Source of the DNA: Epithemia pelagica
Taxonomy: Eukaryota; Bacillariophyta; Bacillariophyceae; Surirellales; Surirellaceae
NCBI GenBank assembly: GCA_946965045.2
Contig: OX337238.1
Span: 2,914,001 to 2,978,000, forward strand
Length of the DNA: 64,000 bases
Reading direction: 5' to 3'
Below the pieces are notes generated by a model, which did not search any database, had not been told where the DNA came from, and worked only from the letters and a program-made list of their open reading frames with translations. Made by a program: the position numbers and the translations under genes. This document shows, piece after piece, positions 43,623 through 55,351 of the stretch. Every line of letters begins with the position of its first letter. Positions within the stretch are counted from its first letter, which is position 1.

Positions 43623-44764
43623 CCAAGGAGGAGGATGACGATGAGGAGGACAACGACGACAATGAGGATGAATTCGAATCCAATCGTTGATGGTTTCGAG
43701 TGATGGACGACGAATACACGGTTGTACTGTTGTCGTTGATGTTGTTGTTTTGAGCGTCGTCGTCTTGCAGTTGTGGCTGTACAATGTTAGATTCCCCATC
43801 GTGACCACCTGTATATGGCGCATGGTCCAAATGTTGGTCGTCGTTGCCATCTCGAACCGAATTCACCTCGGTTGGTAGTGGTGATAGTGCGTTGTTGTAG
43901 TTCTTGTTCTTGTCGACTTTGGGAGGATCGTGTGGTGGTGTCTCTTGTAGTTTGTCCTGAATGTTTGGTATTAAGAAAGGAGATGCAGAGGCATTTCAAT
44001 GGGTGGTGGTTTCCCCCAACTCTCCTCCTCTCATCATCATCATCATCATCCAGTGCAAGGCCTTGTCTTGTTCTTGTTTTGTCATTCGACACAACCGATC
44101 AATCTGGACTTGCTGCTGACGTACCGTCATGCTTGTTGTTGTTGTTGTTGTTGGAGTGTCGGTGGGAGCATCTCCTCCTCCTCTTTCGTCATGGACGATT
44201 GCCAAGGATGAAGATCCAACACATGGATCCAGGCCGGGTGGTTGGCAATTCTCCTGCTGCTGATGGAGTACAAACGAGTTGTTGCTGTCGGTGGATTCCG
44301 TTCCAGAACAAGTAGTGTCTACATGCCACAAAGAACAAGAGGAAGAAGAACCACAAGAAGAATCCTCCTCATACTGCTCCACCCCTGGCGGTGGTGTTCT
44401 GGTTGCGTCAGTGTTCGGATCTGGATCCTCTGGCTGCTCTTGTTGTGGTGGTGATTGTTGTTGTTCTTGTTGTGAACTGGAAGAGGAGGAGCAGGACCAC
44501 CACCGCCCATGACACACATTGCAAAAAACACCACCAGCGTTCTCACCCAAAGAGCCGTGTGGAAGGAAAGCTTGCCGACGACGTCGTCGTCTCGAGTGTT
44601 TGTTGTTGGGAGTGATGCTGTGGCTGCTGCTCCTCCAAATCAATTGGACACGTCGTCGACGAGGGCGAGGACGAATGGCAGATGATTGGTAACGACCACC
44701 ACGACAACAACTCCGACAACACTGATCCTCATCCGGTGGTTGCCATTGGTTGTTTCGTGATAAT

Positions 44765-44766
44765 GT

Positions 44767-44819
<53 letters not shown>
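44765..44819 (-). repeat. GTT/AAC microsatellite in P9
   Basis: About 18 GTT units on the + strand. In the P reading this falls in the QQQQQ run after the WTHSVVMLE segment; P4, P6 and P7 have only about five to six units. Confidence 0.9.
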
Positions 44820-44931
44820 CGAGCATGACGACACTGTGGGTCCAGGCCTGCCACAAGTTGTAAAAGGCGACATCCTCATCCTGATTGGGCTCCACCACTG
44901 CCTCGGCAGAACCCTGCGAGGTGCATGTCAT

Positions 44932-46331
44932 GGTAGATTCAACACATACACCAACAGAGAAATGATGAGGATGCTCGTGTTGGGTGGAAGGAACCCTTGC
45001 CTTTGTACAGTCGCCATGACAGTAGTACACTCCCTCTTATACAGTTTCTCGTCTATGGATCGGTCCATCTCCCATCTCATCATCATCGGTTGGCATCCGA
45101 GTCCCGAGTCCCAGAAGTACTTTCGCGACCATACTTTGTAGCACCTAATACCTATCCATCCGATCCCGTCTCAAATCCCCATCGCGCGCGCATCTCATCA
45201 AGATGTCCTGGTTGGCAGAATCACCATGACGACCTATACAACGACAAGGACAAAACGACGGCCAACACACATTCGCACGGTTCTGTCAAGAATGATGATG
45301 ATGATGATGATCGAGTGACGGTGTCATTCTTCCAGACACACTCACTCGGTGCATCCTTCACAGTGTACTAGAACGACCGATGATGAGGCTATAATGATTG
45401 ATATCGAGACCAAACAATAGAAAGAAGAAGACTCTTGATTGAAGCGGTTAATGCTTAATTGTGATGGCCTTCATCATCATCATCACACCGAAAGAGAACA
45501 AAAAAGTCTCTCACTTTTTCTCCGACCCTATAGAGTGCAATCCAATGTGGAAGAAGAAGAAAACAACAGAGGACCCAGCAATCGGCCTGAGAAAGATCAT
45601 TGGTGAAAACGTACGAGATGCTTTGTTGTGATGGTCTTCAAGATTGGAGAAAGAGTCCTGGTCCCTTTATTATGGGTATTTGCCCTGTGGTATTTGCGCC
45701 GGTTGCATTTATTAGTGTTCTTGTCGCTTCCCTACGTACGGTGGGTGATTTTCCTATCGTGGGTGCCAATTTCAAGTGATCTCGATAGAATGGCTTCTAG
45801 CATTTGTTGCATCTTCGAGTTTGCCAGTGTGGGACAACCATGCGTGGATTTGGTCCGCTTCGTTGTGCATGGACGATGAGCTAGCGCTTGACTGCGATGC
45901 TGATGCATTGTGCAAAACAGCCCGGAAAAATCTGAAAAGGGCCTCCAGACTGCAACGGGCAAGCACTGCTACCGATGTACAGTGGCAAAGGGGTTCCAAG
46001 GAAGTGGAATCTCTGGATTTGTGCGGGGGTGGCTTTTTAGTGGATGGTTTTAGAGCCGTTCATCTGTCCAAGGTCATCCATCCGATGAATAAAAGAAGGA
46101 TGGTTTTGGACCCGTTCATCTGTCCAATGCCATCCATCCGAGGATACCATGATTGAAATCGCCACCGTGGAGATGCGTCCGTCGTTGCTGCCGTCTTTCG
46201 TTCCGGTTTTGGTGTAAAAGGTCCAAAATATTCAGTCCATATCGTTCGGAATCCATTTTCGTATTTTTTCGAGGAGAAAGACGAAGCTCTAAGGTCCATT
46301 TCTTGGTGTTGTCATAAAATCTCAAAGTACC
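44932..46331. other. Spacer and leader upstream of K10
   Basis: Diverged copy of the K5/K8 spacer type. The TCGGTGCATCCTTCACA site is intact at about 45349. A leader block at 45880-46160 reads MDDELALDCDADALCKTARK on the + strand, then the two-copy leader repeat. No gene supported. Confidence 0.55.
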
Positions 46332-47546
46332 ATGACAACAACACTGAAACAGCAAGCAAAACAATCTGGGCTTGCCTTTCTGGATAGTGACAATAACAGT
46401 CTTGCGCCTAATTGGAATACCAATGACTGGCCTCCCCTTTTGGGTGGGTGGCGTAGGCACCATGATTCAGTCGTGCTCGACCATCCCGAACAGGATAACA
46501 ATGCACAGACGGTTGTTGTTTTGGGAGGATACAAACAAAATCAAGGCTACACCAACTCAGTGTTGTTGTTGAGGTTGGCAAAAGAAAACTTGCAATGGCG
46601 GGAAGGACCGCCGTTGAACAACAACCGAGCCTATCATGCCGCGGTGATTTGTAGCGGAGGAGTTTACGTGATCGGAGGACACAATGGAAGTTCACGTTTG
46701 GATAGTATCGAACGGATTGATGTTGCAAATTTGTGTTCAGACTCAATGGAAAGTTCTACCAACAACCAATGGACAACTGTGACTTGTCGATTGTCGACGG
46801 CAAGAGAAAAATGTTCGGCTGTTGCCGTGCACAGTCGCTATATTGTTGTGATTGGTGGATACAACGGAAACACTTTGATGTCGTTGGTTGATATAATCGA
46901 TACAGGTATCGCAAGCAACCACACTGTGACTGTGGGACCATCCATGACAGTTCCTCGGTCTGGTTGTACAAGTGCTGTCATTGGCCACCGCATTTTTGTT
47001 GTTGGAGGCCTCACTGGGTACAATGGAGATGATTTCAAATCAGTGGAGTATTTGGAGATTCATGAACCTCCAGGCAATGAGACACTGAACACAGCAGGTG
47101 CAGTGTTTCCATCCTCATGCCGTTGGACACGTCATGACGAGCTCGAGCTTTCCATCCATCGGTGTTTTCATGCAATTGTAGCTGTTGGATCATGTCTTAT
47201 TGTGATAGGAGGTATCTTGGCCCCGGAGACTGTTGAAGTCGTGGACACTCGACGGAACACTGTGTGGAGCTTTCCCCAATCAACAGGGTCACGTTATTCA
47301 TGCAGTGCTGTGGTTCACTCGAGGGGAATTGCTGTGATTAGTGGAGATGACAATGCTTCTTGTGCGACACGATCGTTGTTTGACAAGAATACGTGGTGTT
47401 TTCGTCGACTCATTGAGCAGGTGCCAAGTACAATCTTTGGGACAAGCAGAGACTCACTGCGATCTGCTCAAGGGTGTACTACAGTATTGAATGAGTCTCA
47501 TGAGCGCTCTAAGAAGAAGTCATCAACTGGCAAAACTGAGACGTAG
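46332..47546 (+). CDS. Kelch-repeat protein K10
   Basis: 404 aa from ATG 46332 (MTTTLKQQAKQSG); an in-frame TAA shortly upstream supports this start. Six blades: VVLGGYKQ, VYVIGGHNG, VVIGGYNG (followed by the extra residue of NTLMSLVD), FVVGGLTGYNG, IVIGGILAP, AVISGDDN. Blade 1 carries the LAKENLQW strand shared with K2 and K13 instead of the LSDEKKQW type. Basic tail KKKSSTGKTET. It is the intact sister of K2. P10 converges 175 bp downstream. Soluble, no targeting signal visible. Confidence 0.88.
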   Translation: MTTTLKQQAKQSGLAFLDSDNNSLAPNWNTNDWPPLLGGWRRHHDSVVLDHPEQDNNAQTVVVLGGYKQNQGYTNSVLLLRLAKENLQWREGPPLNNNRAYHAAVICSGGVYVIGGHNGSSRLDSIERIDVANLCSDSMESSTNNQWTTVTCRLSTAREKCSAVAVHSRYIVVIGGYNGNTLMSLVDIIDTGIASNHTVTVGPSMTVPRSGCTSAVIGHRIFVVGGLTGYNGDDFKSVEYLEIHEPPGNETLNTAGAVFPSSCRWTRHDELELSIHRCFHAIVAVGSCLIVIGGILAPETVEVVDTRRNTVWSFPQSTGSRYSCSAVVHSRGIAVISGDDNASCATRSLFDKNTWCFRRLIEQVPSTIFGTSRDSLRSAQGCTTVLNESHERSKKKSSTGKTET

Positions 47547-47721
47547 AAAGTGTCAATTCTAAAAAAAATCTTAGGACTAAAACGCAGTCATGAGAATGAT
47601 TACTGCGAATCGAAGTGCTTGCTGTCCTTCCTGAGAACAATATGCGTTTACAAACATGCTGGGAGAAATGTACATCACGTTGTGTAACATAAACGAACAA
47701 CAGCAAACGTATAGTTACAAC

Positions 47722-48675
47722 TCAAAAGTAATCACTTTGTGTTGTTGGTACGATCTTTTGTAACCCAAGGAACGATCCATGCGGGCTGGTTATAGCACAA
47801 GCGCAAGAAACAACAGTCGGTCTGCTCTTGGGTAGAACATCCTCTCCTTGTTCGATAGTGTTCTCGTTTGGGCGACAAGGGGACGAAACAGACACTGCGG
47901 GAGAAATGGGATTCCAGACATTGGTCAACCACAATAAGGGCCTTCCCACAAGATCACTATCATCGTGAGCTGCAGCATCCTTTCCACGACGACGACAAGT
48001 ATGGTGGTCCCCAAATGGAGGATGCAACTTCGAATCGTCCTCCTTCTTGTGGATCCGGGCCGAAGACAACAACCGTATGGTCGTTTTCATTGCATACCTC
48101 GTACCATCATCACCACTACTACAACTATCATTGCTCCTGCTGCTGCTGCCGCAAGTCCACCAAATGGATTCAGGTGCCGCCAAGACCGATGATGATAAGG
48201 ACGATAACGACGACAATGAGGAGGAATACGAATCCAATCGTTGGTGGTTTCGAGTGATGGACGACGACAAGACGGTTGCTACGTTGGGAACAATCGTTGG
48301 TGTCACGTGATTGTCGTTGATGTTGTTTGGAGGGTCTTGCAGTCGAAGTGGTGGTGGTGGTGGTCCAAGAGACGCACTGTCAACTGCACCATCATTACCC
48401 CACTCTGGCCTAACGTGACTCAGCTCCTGGTCCAGGTGGTTGTTGTCCTCTCGAACCTAGGAGTGCGTTTTTTGCTTGTCCACTCTTATTGCGGGTGACA
48501 CGATCATCTTTCGTAGTAGTTTGTCTTATTGATGGTTTGAGAAGAAAGGGGATACCGGGGCATTGCAATGGGTGGTGGTTTGTACCCTTTTCATCAAGTC
48601 CAAGGCTTTGTCTTGTTCTTGTTTCGTCGTTCGACACAAGCGATCGACCTGGACTTGCTGTTGACGTGCCGTCAT
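47722..48675 (-). pseudogene. Partner-family gene P10, short form with in-frame TAG
   Basis: Same structure as P2: ATG at 48675, LC motif 1, then TAG (48457-48459), then an open frame to 47722 ending LQKIVPTTQSDYF. It shares P2's internal deletion that joins the CRPN/EQGEDV region directly to LPKSRPTVVSCAC and so drops the acidic repeats and LC motif 2. Apart from the TAG I found no other break in the frame. It is either a pseudogene duplicated after inactivation, or two usable frames separated by a stop. Convergent with K10. Confidence 0.5.
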
Positions 48676-48850
48676 GTTTCTTCTTCCTGTCTTGGTTGAT
48701 GGTGCTTTGTTTTTCGGTAGGAGTTCTTCTTCTTCTAGTGGTTGTCCGTTCGGGTGGAGATGGGTCGTGAAACGTGAAATTGAGGAGAATGCTTTGCCGT
48801 TTGCTTGCTTTTTTGTTGTTGTGTACTACGACTTTCTTTGGTTCATGATG

Positions 48851-48890
<40 letters not shown>

Positions 48891-50575
48891 CTCGTCGTCC
48901 TCCTTCGTCTTGTTACCAATGAGGAGCGTTCATATGTGATAGCCCCAGACTCCAAGGACTTCACCCAAACTTGAAGTCTGTTGTTTGGGGATATCGTTAA
49001 TTGTTACTACGACTTTCTTGTTCTTTCCGGGGAACCAATGTCATTATTTGATGGTCTCTCTTTTTTCGTCCTCGTCTCTTTTCGACGCCCTTTTACAGTT
49101 CGCATCGCAGTCCTACACCCTACACTCACTTCTGTACTACTTTTATCTCATTGGAAGGCATCAGAGTCCCGAGTCCGAATTACTATACTCGAACCTCCGA
49201 TTCCGAGACGCCCGCGACTCGACATTAAAAATGAATCCCCGTCTGTCCGAGTCACGGATGTCACGGACCAACAAAAAAAAGAGGCATTGTTATTTTCTCT
49301 GCTTTGGCCTGGTAGTCGCACTAAAGATCCACCATCCTTTTTTGTTGGCAGAATCACCATGACGACCTACCGACAAAACGACGGCCCACACACATTCGCA
49401 CACGTTTCCAGTGTGTTTGTTGTGTCAAGAATGATGATGATGATCGAGTGATGGCGGCAATCCTCCAGACACACTCACTCACTCCGATGAACAGCACTCT
49501 CCAACCGCCATGACGGATGATTTGCGCAGAGAATGGTTCCTTTTTTGGGAGGATGATGCCAGCCACGAAACTCTCATCCTGTCGTAGTCCCTAGTCCCCG
49601 GAACCCTCGTTGCTGAATTTCGCGGGTCCTTTTTGGGCCACTATATAATACATGAGGATGATACCCAGTCCGAAACGCCACCATGGAACTCTACACCAGT
49701 CATCCTCGAACCAAACCAAAATAAAACAAAACCATGGAGCCGCATTCACAACCACCACAACCACAAGGACGAGGACTACACAATGCTGCTACAAACTGGA
49801 GCAAGAGACTAGCATTCTACCATAACCATTGGCACTGTTTCGCAACGACTTGTTGAGTTGCGACACTACTCGTGCCACACAGTGAGGAGAGAACGAGCGA
49901 TGATGAGGCTAATGATTGAACCATGAGCTCACAAAGAAGAGAGAACCAAAGTCGCTGTCTCAACGTCGAAGCTCCTAGCATTTGTTGCATCTTTGCGTTT
50001 GCCAGTGTGGGACAACCGTGTGTGATCGATGATTGGATTGGAACCTATGGATTTGGCCCATTTCGTTGCGCATGGAGGAGGATAGAGCGTTTGGCTGTGA
50101 TGCTGATGTATTGTACAAACAGCCAGAAGGAATTTGAAAAGTGCCTCAAGACTGTAACGGACAAGTACTGCTAACTTACCAATATACAGTGGCAAAGGGG
50201 TTCCAGTGAGGCCACGCGTTCTTCTAAATGGTCAGTGTATTCGTGGAATCTCTGGATTTGTGCCGAAGCAGTTATTTTCGTGGATGGTTTTGGACCCGTT
50301 CATCTGTCCAAGGTCATCCATCCGATGACTCAAAGAAGGATGGTTTTGGACGTGTTCATCTGTCCAAGGCCATCCATCCGAGGATATACGACCATGATTC
50401 AAATCGCCGCGTAGAGGTGCGTCCGTCGTTGCTGCCGTCTTTGGTTCCTGCTTTGGTGTGAAAGGTCCAAAATATTCAGTCCATTTTGTTCGGAGTCCAT
50501 TTTCGTATATTTTTGAGGAGAAAGACGAAACTCTGAGGTCCATTCCTTGGTGTTGTCATAAAATCTGCAAGTATC
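48676..50575. other. Spacer and leader upstream of K11 (module Sp, shortened)
   Basis: Shortened copy of the Sp module: it has a CT tract (about 48853-48888) at the position equivalent to 62614-62632, the TATATAA string at about 49644, and a leader almost identical to that of K1. Much of the left part present in 5723-8508 is missing. No gene supported. Confidence 0.55.
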
Positions 50576-51787
50576 ATGACGACTACACAGCAACAGCATG
50601 CAAACCAATCTGGGCTTGCCTTTCTCAACATTAATAATAACAGTAACGAGCCACATTGGAATACCGGTGACTGGCCAACCCTTTTGGGTGGGTGGCGTCG
50701 GTGGCATGTATCGGCTGTGCTCGACCATCCCGACCAGGATAACACTGCACAGACGGTTGTAGTTTTGGGAGGAGACAAACAAGGTCAAGGCTTTACCAAC
50801 TCAGTTCTGCTGATGAATCTGGCAGAAAAAACTAAGCAATGGCGCGAAGGACCGCCATTAAACCGCAACCGAGCCTATCATGCTGCGGTGATTTGTAACG
50901 GAGGAGTTTACGTTATCGGAGGACACAATGGAAGTTCACGTTTGGATAGTATCGAACGGATTGATGTCGAAAATTTGTGTTCCGAATCCATGGAAAGCTC
51001 TACCAGCAACCAATGGAAGACTCTGACTTGTCGATTATCTACGAGAAGAAATGAATGTTCGGCTGTTGTCGTGCACAATCGCTATATTGTCGTGATCGGT
51101 GGATCCAACGGAATCTTATTGTCGTCGGTTGATATAATCGATACAGCTATCGCAAGCAACCACACTGTGATTGTGGGACCATCCATGTCAGTTCCTCGTT
51201 GTGGTTGTGCAAGTGCTGTCATTGGTGATCGCATTTTTGTCGTTGGAGGCTCCAATGGGCACTCTGGAGAAGATTTCAAATCAGTGGAGTACTTGGAGAT
51301 TCATGATCCTTCAGGCAATGAGACAATGACCACAGTAGGTGCAGTGTTTCCATCCTCATGCCGTTGGACACGTCATGACCAACTCAATCTTTCCATGTCA
51401 CGATGTCATCATGCAGTTGTAGCTGTTGGATCATGTCTGATTGTTATAGGAGGTATCTTCGCCGCGGACACTGTTGAAGTCTTGGACACTCGACGGAAAA
51501 CTGTGTGGAGCTTTCCCCAATCAACAGGGTCACGTTATTCATGCAGTGCTGTGGTTCACTCGAGGGGAATTGCTGTGATTAGTGGATATGACAATGCTTC
51601 TTGCGCGACACTCTCCTTGGTTGACAAGAATACGTGGTGTTTTCGTCGACTCACGGAGCAGGCGCCGAGTACAATCTTTGGGTCAAGAACAGACTCACTG
51701 CGATCTTCTCCAGGGCCTACTACATCATGGAAGGAGTCCGGTGAGCGCCTTAAGAAGAAGTTATCAACTGGGAAAACTGAGACGTAA
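50576..51787 (+). CDS. Kelch-repeat protein K11
   Basis: 403 aa from ATG 50576 (MTTTQQQHANQSG). Gly pairs of the six blades are at about 65-66 (VVVLGG), 115-116 (VYVIGG), 175-176 (YIVVIGG), 224-225 (IFVVGG) and 292-293 (LIVIGG), with a Ser-Gly at 336-337 (IAVISG). Blade ends follow DSIERIDV, SSVDIIDT, KSVEYLEI, DTVEVLDT, ATLSLVDKNTW. Basic tail KKKLSTGKTET. It is the intact sister of K1, which differs by one lost base. No full partner gene follows, only the short stub also found after K1. Confidence 0.88.
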   Translation: MTTTQQQHANQSGLAFLNINNNSNEPHWNTGDWPTLLGGWRRWHVSAVLDHPDQDNTAQTVVVLGGDKQGQGFTNSVLLMNLAEKTKQWREGPPLNRNRAYHAAVICNGGVYVIGGHNGSSRLDSIERIDVENLCSESMESSTSNQWKTLTCRLSTRRNECSAVVVHNRYIVVIGGSNGILLSSVDIIDTAIASNHTVIVGPSMSVPRCGCASAVIGDRIFVVGGSNGHSGEDFKSVEYLEIHDPSGNETMTTVGAVFPSSCRWTRHDQLNLSMSRCHHAVVAVGSCLIVIGGIFAADTVEVLDTRRKTVWSFPQSTGSRYSCSAVVHSRGIAVISGYDNASCATLSLVDKNTWCFRRLTEQAPSTIFGSRTDSLRSSPGPTTSWKESGERLKKKLSTGKTET

Positions 51788-53949
51788 AAAGTGTTAATTG
51801 AGAAATATAAATACTATGATTTAAACTCAGTCATTTACCAACATTCTGGGAGAAATGCACTCCACGTTGTGTAACACAAACGTGCGAAAGCAAACATAGT
51901 TCTAGAGAGCTCACTTCGAGCAATCACTTCGTGATGTTGCTACGATCCTGTGGCACAAGGAACGATCTGCTTTGTTGGACCCACTGCATTGAAGTGCATT
52001 GCAGAAGTCCCCGGAAAAGATTTTGTGCGTCCGGTCGGTTCTTCTCTAGATCTGATGCGTGTCCGCAGGTTTTGTGGAGGCCACTGTTCGACGCCCCACT
52101 TCGCCCGGCGTTGCGCCCGGGACGCGCCTGCGGATTCGCGCCATAATTTTTTAAAATCCACGTTGTCATTGACAATGGGAAATGGGAGTGACAAAATGCC
52201 GTTCCGCTGTGGATTTGGCCATTGCAGCAATCTGTTTTGGATATCGTGTACGGGACGAGAAACTTGTTATGCAAGCCAGCAACAAGACGATCTGGAAGTG
52301 CTCTTAAATGGCCTCAAAGACTGAAAGGACAAATCAACTAACCAAGGTAGTAATAGGGAGACCACAATGGCGACAAGCCATGGGCAAGAAAACTCCAGCA
52401 GCAAAACAAGGTCGTAACCACACACATACAGGCCCAATTAAACATTCTCCTACGCCAGCACGACACCCTCTCCCGAATGATCAGGCTCTCGATCGTTTCG
52501 CAAGTTCGGACCATTGATAAATGTACTCACCGTCTTAAACTGTGCAGCAGCATAAACTGTTATCGGTTCATCTCCATCTCCTCTCACTCTCATCGGTTGG
52601 CATCATGAGTCCTGAGTCCCCGGGTACTTTCTACTCAATACTCAAAAGTCTACCCATCCGATCCCTTCTCAGACGCGGCCACAAAAGTGAATTTAAAAGA
52701 ATCCATCGTCCATCGCACGGGCACAAAGATCCATGAAGGTACCATCACAATGAACGAGACGGCCCACACATTTCGCACACGTACGTTTCCAGAGTGTTGT
52801 GTCAAGGATGATGCAATCCAGAATCCAGACGCACTAAAGGACCCACAACCAGGAGGACACTGCTACTGCCAAGCGAACGAGCCACAACCAGCCAGCATCA
52901 CACTATATACCATCATCCCCAACACCAACACCAAGACGAGGATGATACTGCGGTTCCGGAACGAGGCGTGCTGCTGGAATAAGAGCGAGACCTCTCTTGT
53001 GTCACTGGAGTGCGGATGAGAACAATCGATTGTTATAATGGGTTGGATCGCTGCACTGCCGAGTTTGTATTCGCTTCTCCTACCGTGACAAAAGGTGTGG
53101 ACCCCAAGTGCCAGACGTTTTGTTGATATGAGCCAGAACAAAAGCCAGCAGCAATACCATCACGAACACGAGAATGACGTTTCTTTCCGGAACGAGGCTT
53201 GTTGCTGGAATGGCGAGACGAGACCTCTCACATAGTGCTTGCTGGAGTATATAGATCCAGCGAGAACGTGTCTTTATGACAAGGTGGACCAAGTACAAGA
53301 CGTTGTTGTTGCCACGACAAAAACAGAGGGTTCCGCAGTCCTTCAAGTCCAGAGACAATTTTGTTGGTGGAACTCTACCAGATGACAAAGGAAGAGAACC
53401 AGCCGGACTTGACACGCCGTCCGAATTTCGAGGGTCCTTTTTGCCATTTGTGGTAATGATACCAGCCCGAAAAGCCACATATGTCGATACACTAAAAAGA
53501 AGGCCACTAACATGTTAGGAAACACTCACACCCATGATGTGGATGTGATTGTTCCTGGTCCTCTGCTCCTATAAAGAAAGCCAATACAATCATTTCATCT
53601 CCTGAAGAAGCGTTCAGAGTGAAAGTATATGCACTGCTACCGATACAGTGGCAAAAGGGTTCCACTGACGCCACGCTTCGCTCGAACTGGGCTTGTGTTT
53701 GGACCCGTTCATCTGTCCAAGGTCATCAATCCGATGAATAAGGATACCATGATTGAAATCGCCACCGTGGAGGTGCGTCCGTCGATTCGAGCCAGCATAT
53801 TCAGTCCATCCACGTCCACGCCTCTGCCGTTTGTCATTCAAGGCCCGCGGAGGCCACATTGTAGTATTTTCTGTGGTTTTGAGAAGAAAGACGATCCATA
53901 CCTTGGTGTTGTCAGAACATCTGCTAGTGCCATAAAAACTGCATGTACC
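51788..53949. other. Long spacer between K11 and K12 with a partner-gene stub
   Basis: The first part (to about 52085) equals the flank of K1, with a possible minus-strand P stub at about 51895-52085. At 52086 the match ends and a GC-rich string (about 52089-52141, CGCCCGGCGTTGCGCCCGGG) opens a stretch with little resemblance to other spacers. From about 52550 diverged spacer blocks return, and from about 53640 a Kelch leader with one GTTCATCTGTCCAAGG block. No gene is supported; the frames seen are short and lack family support. Confidence 0.5.
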
Positions 53950-55128
53950 ATGGCGACGACACTGCATCAGCAAGCACAACAATCTGGGCTTGCCTTTCTA
54001 GACATTCATAATAACAGTAACGAGCCACATTGGAATGTCAATGACTGGCCTCCCCTTTAAGGTGGGTGGCGTCAGTATCATGCATCGGTTGTGCTCGACC
54101 ATCCCGAACAGGATGGCAATGCACAAACGGTTGCAGTTATGGGAGGGAACAAGCCAAATCACCAAGGCTGCACCAACTCAGTGTTGTTGTTAAGTTTATC
54201 AGATGAAAACAAGCGATGGCAGGAAGGACCGCCGTTGAACAACAACCGAGTCAGTCATGCTGCGGTGGTTTGTCGCGGAGGAGTTTACGTGATCGGAGGG
54301 TGCAACCGAAGTTCAGACTTGGATAGTATCGAACGGATTGATGTTGCAAAATTGTGTTCCGAATCAATGGAAGGCTCTACCAGCAACCAATGGACGACAC
54401 TGACTTGTCGATTGTCTACGGCAAGAGATGAATGTTCGGCTGTTGCCGTGCACAATCGCTATATTGTCGTGATTGGTGGAAACTACAACGGAAAGTATTT
54501 GTCATCGGTTGATGTAATTGATACAGCTGTGAGAAGCAGCCATACAGTGACTGTGGGACCATCCATGTCAGTTCCTCGGTCTTGTTGTGCTAGCGCTGTC
54601 ATTGGTAATCGCATTTTTGTTGTTGGAGTCTACAATGGGCACAATAGACAAGAAGGTCTCAAGTCAGTGGAGTATTTGGAAATGTATGATCCTTCAGGCA
54701 TTGAGACAATGAACACAGCAAATGCAGTGTTTTCATCCTCATTTCGTTGGACACGTCATGACAAGCTCAATCTTTCCAGCCGACGGAGAGATCATGGAGT
54801 TGTAGCTGTTGGATCATGTCTGATTGTTGTGGGAGGTTTCTTAGCCCCGTACACTGTTGAAGTCTTGGATACTGGCCGGAACACTATATGGACCTTTCCC
54901 CGATCAACAGGGCCAGATGATGGGTATAGTGCTGTGGTTCACTCGAATGGAATTGCTGTGATTGGTGGAAGTGGCAATGCTCGGTGTGCGACACTCTCCT
55001 TGGTTGACAAGAATACGTGGTGTTTTCGTAGACTCACTGAGCAGGTGCCAAGAAGTATAGTCTTTGGGTCAAGTACAAACTCACCTGGGTCTTCTCCGGA
55101 ACATACTACAGCATGGAGAGTCTCATGA
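53950..55128 (+). pseudogene. Kelch-repeat protein K12, early stop and lost tail
   Basis: ATG at 53950 (MATTLHQQAQQSG). TAA at 54058-54060, after 36 residues, replaces the TTA (Leu) of relatives in WPPLLGG; one T-to-A change accounts for it. The frame then continues open to 55128 through VMGGNKPNH, VYVIGGCNRS, VVIGGNYNG, FVVGVYNGHNRQ (second Gly of blade 4 changed to Val), IVVGGFLAP and AVIGGSGN. A 2-bp loss near 55115 removes the basic tail (ends TTAWRVS). It is among the most diverged members together with K13, and the preserved frame suggests loss was recent. Converges on P12. Confidence 0.8.
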
Positions 55129-55351
55129 GCGCCCTAAAAAGAAGTGTTATTATCTGGCAAAACTGAGACGTAAAAAGTGTCAATTGAGCAGTAAAAATAG
55201 GATGAGTAAAACGCAGCCATGAGAATGAGGGTTCGAAGTGCTTTTGCTGTTTTTCCTGAGAACAAGATGCGTTTACAAACATGCTGGGAGTGTACGTTGT
55301 GTAACACAAACAAACAACAACAAACATATAGTTAGAACTCACCTCAAGTAA

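Larger units (their letters stand above)
42461..44931 (-). pseudogene. Partner-family gene P9, multiply broken
   Basis: The ATG at 44931 starts MTCTSQGSAEAVVEPNQDEDVAFYNLW in family fashion and the ancestral stop would be at 42461. Lesions: the TGA shared with P6 (43996-43998), a 40-bp tandem duplication at 43543-43622 that shifts the frame in the Ser/Trp-Thr-Cys region, and about 17 bp missing near 42600 that ends the protein at FYVTV, before the last 50 or so residues. The N-terminal third has diverged from P4/P6/P7, with a Gln run of about 17 and an extra stretch (NTDATRTPPPGVEQYEEDSS). Convergent with K9. Confidence 0.75.
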
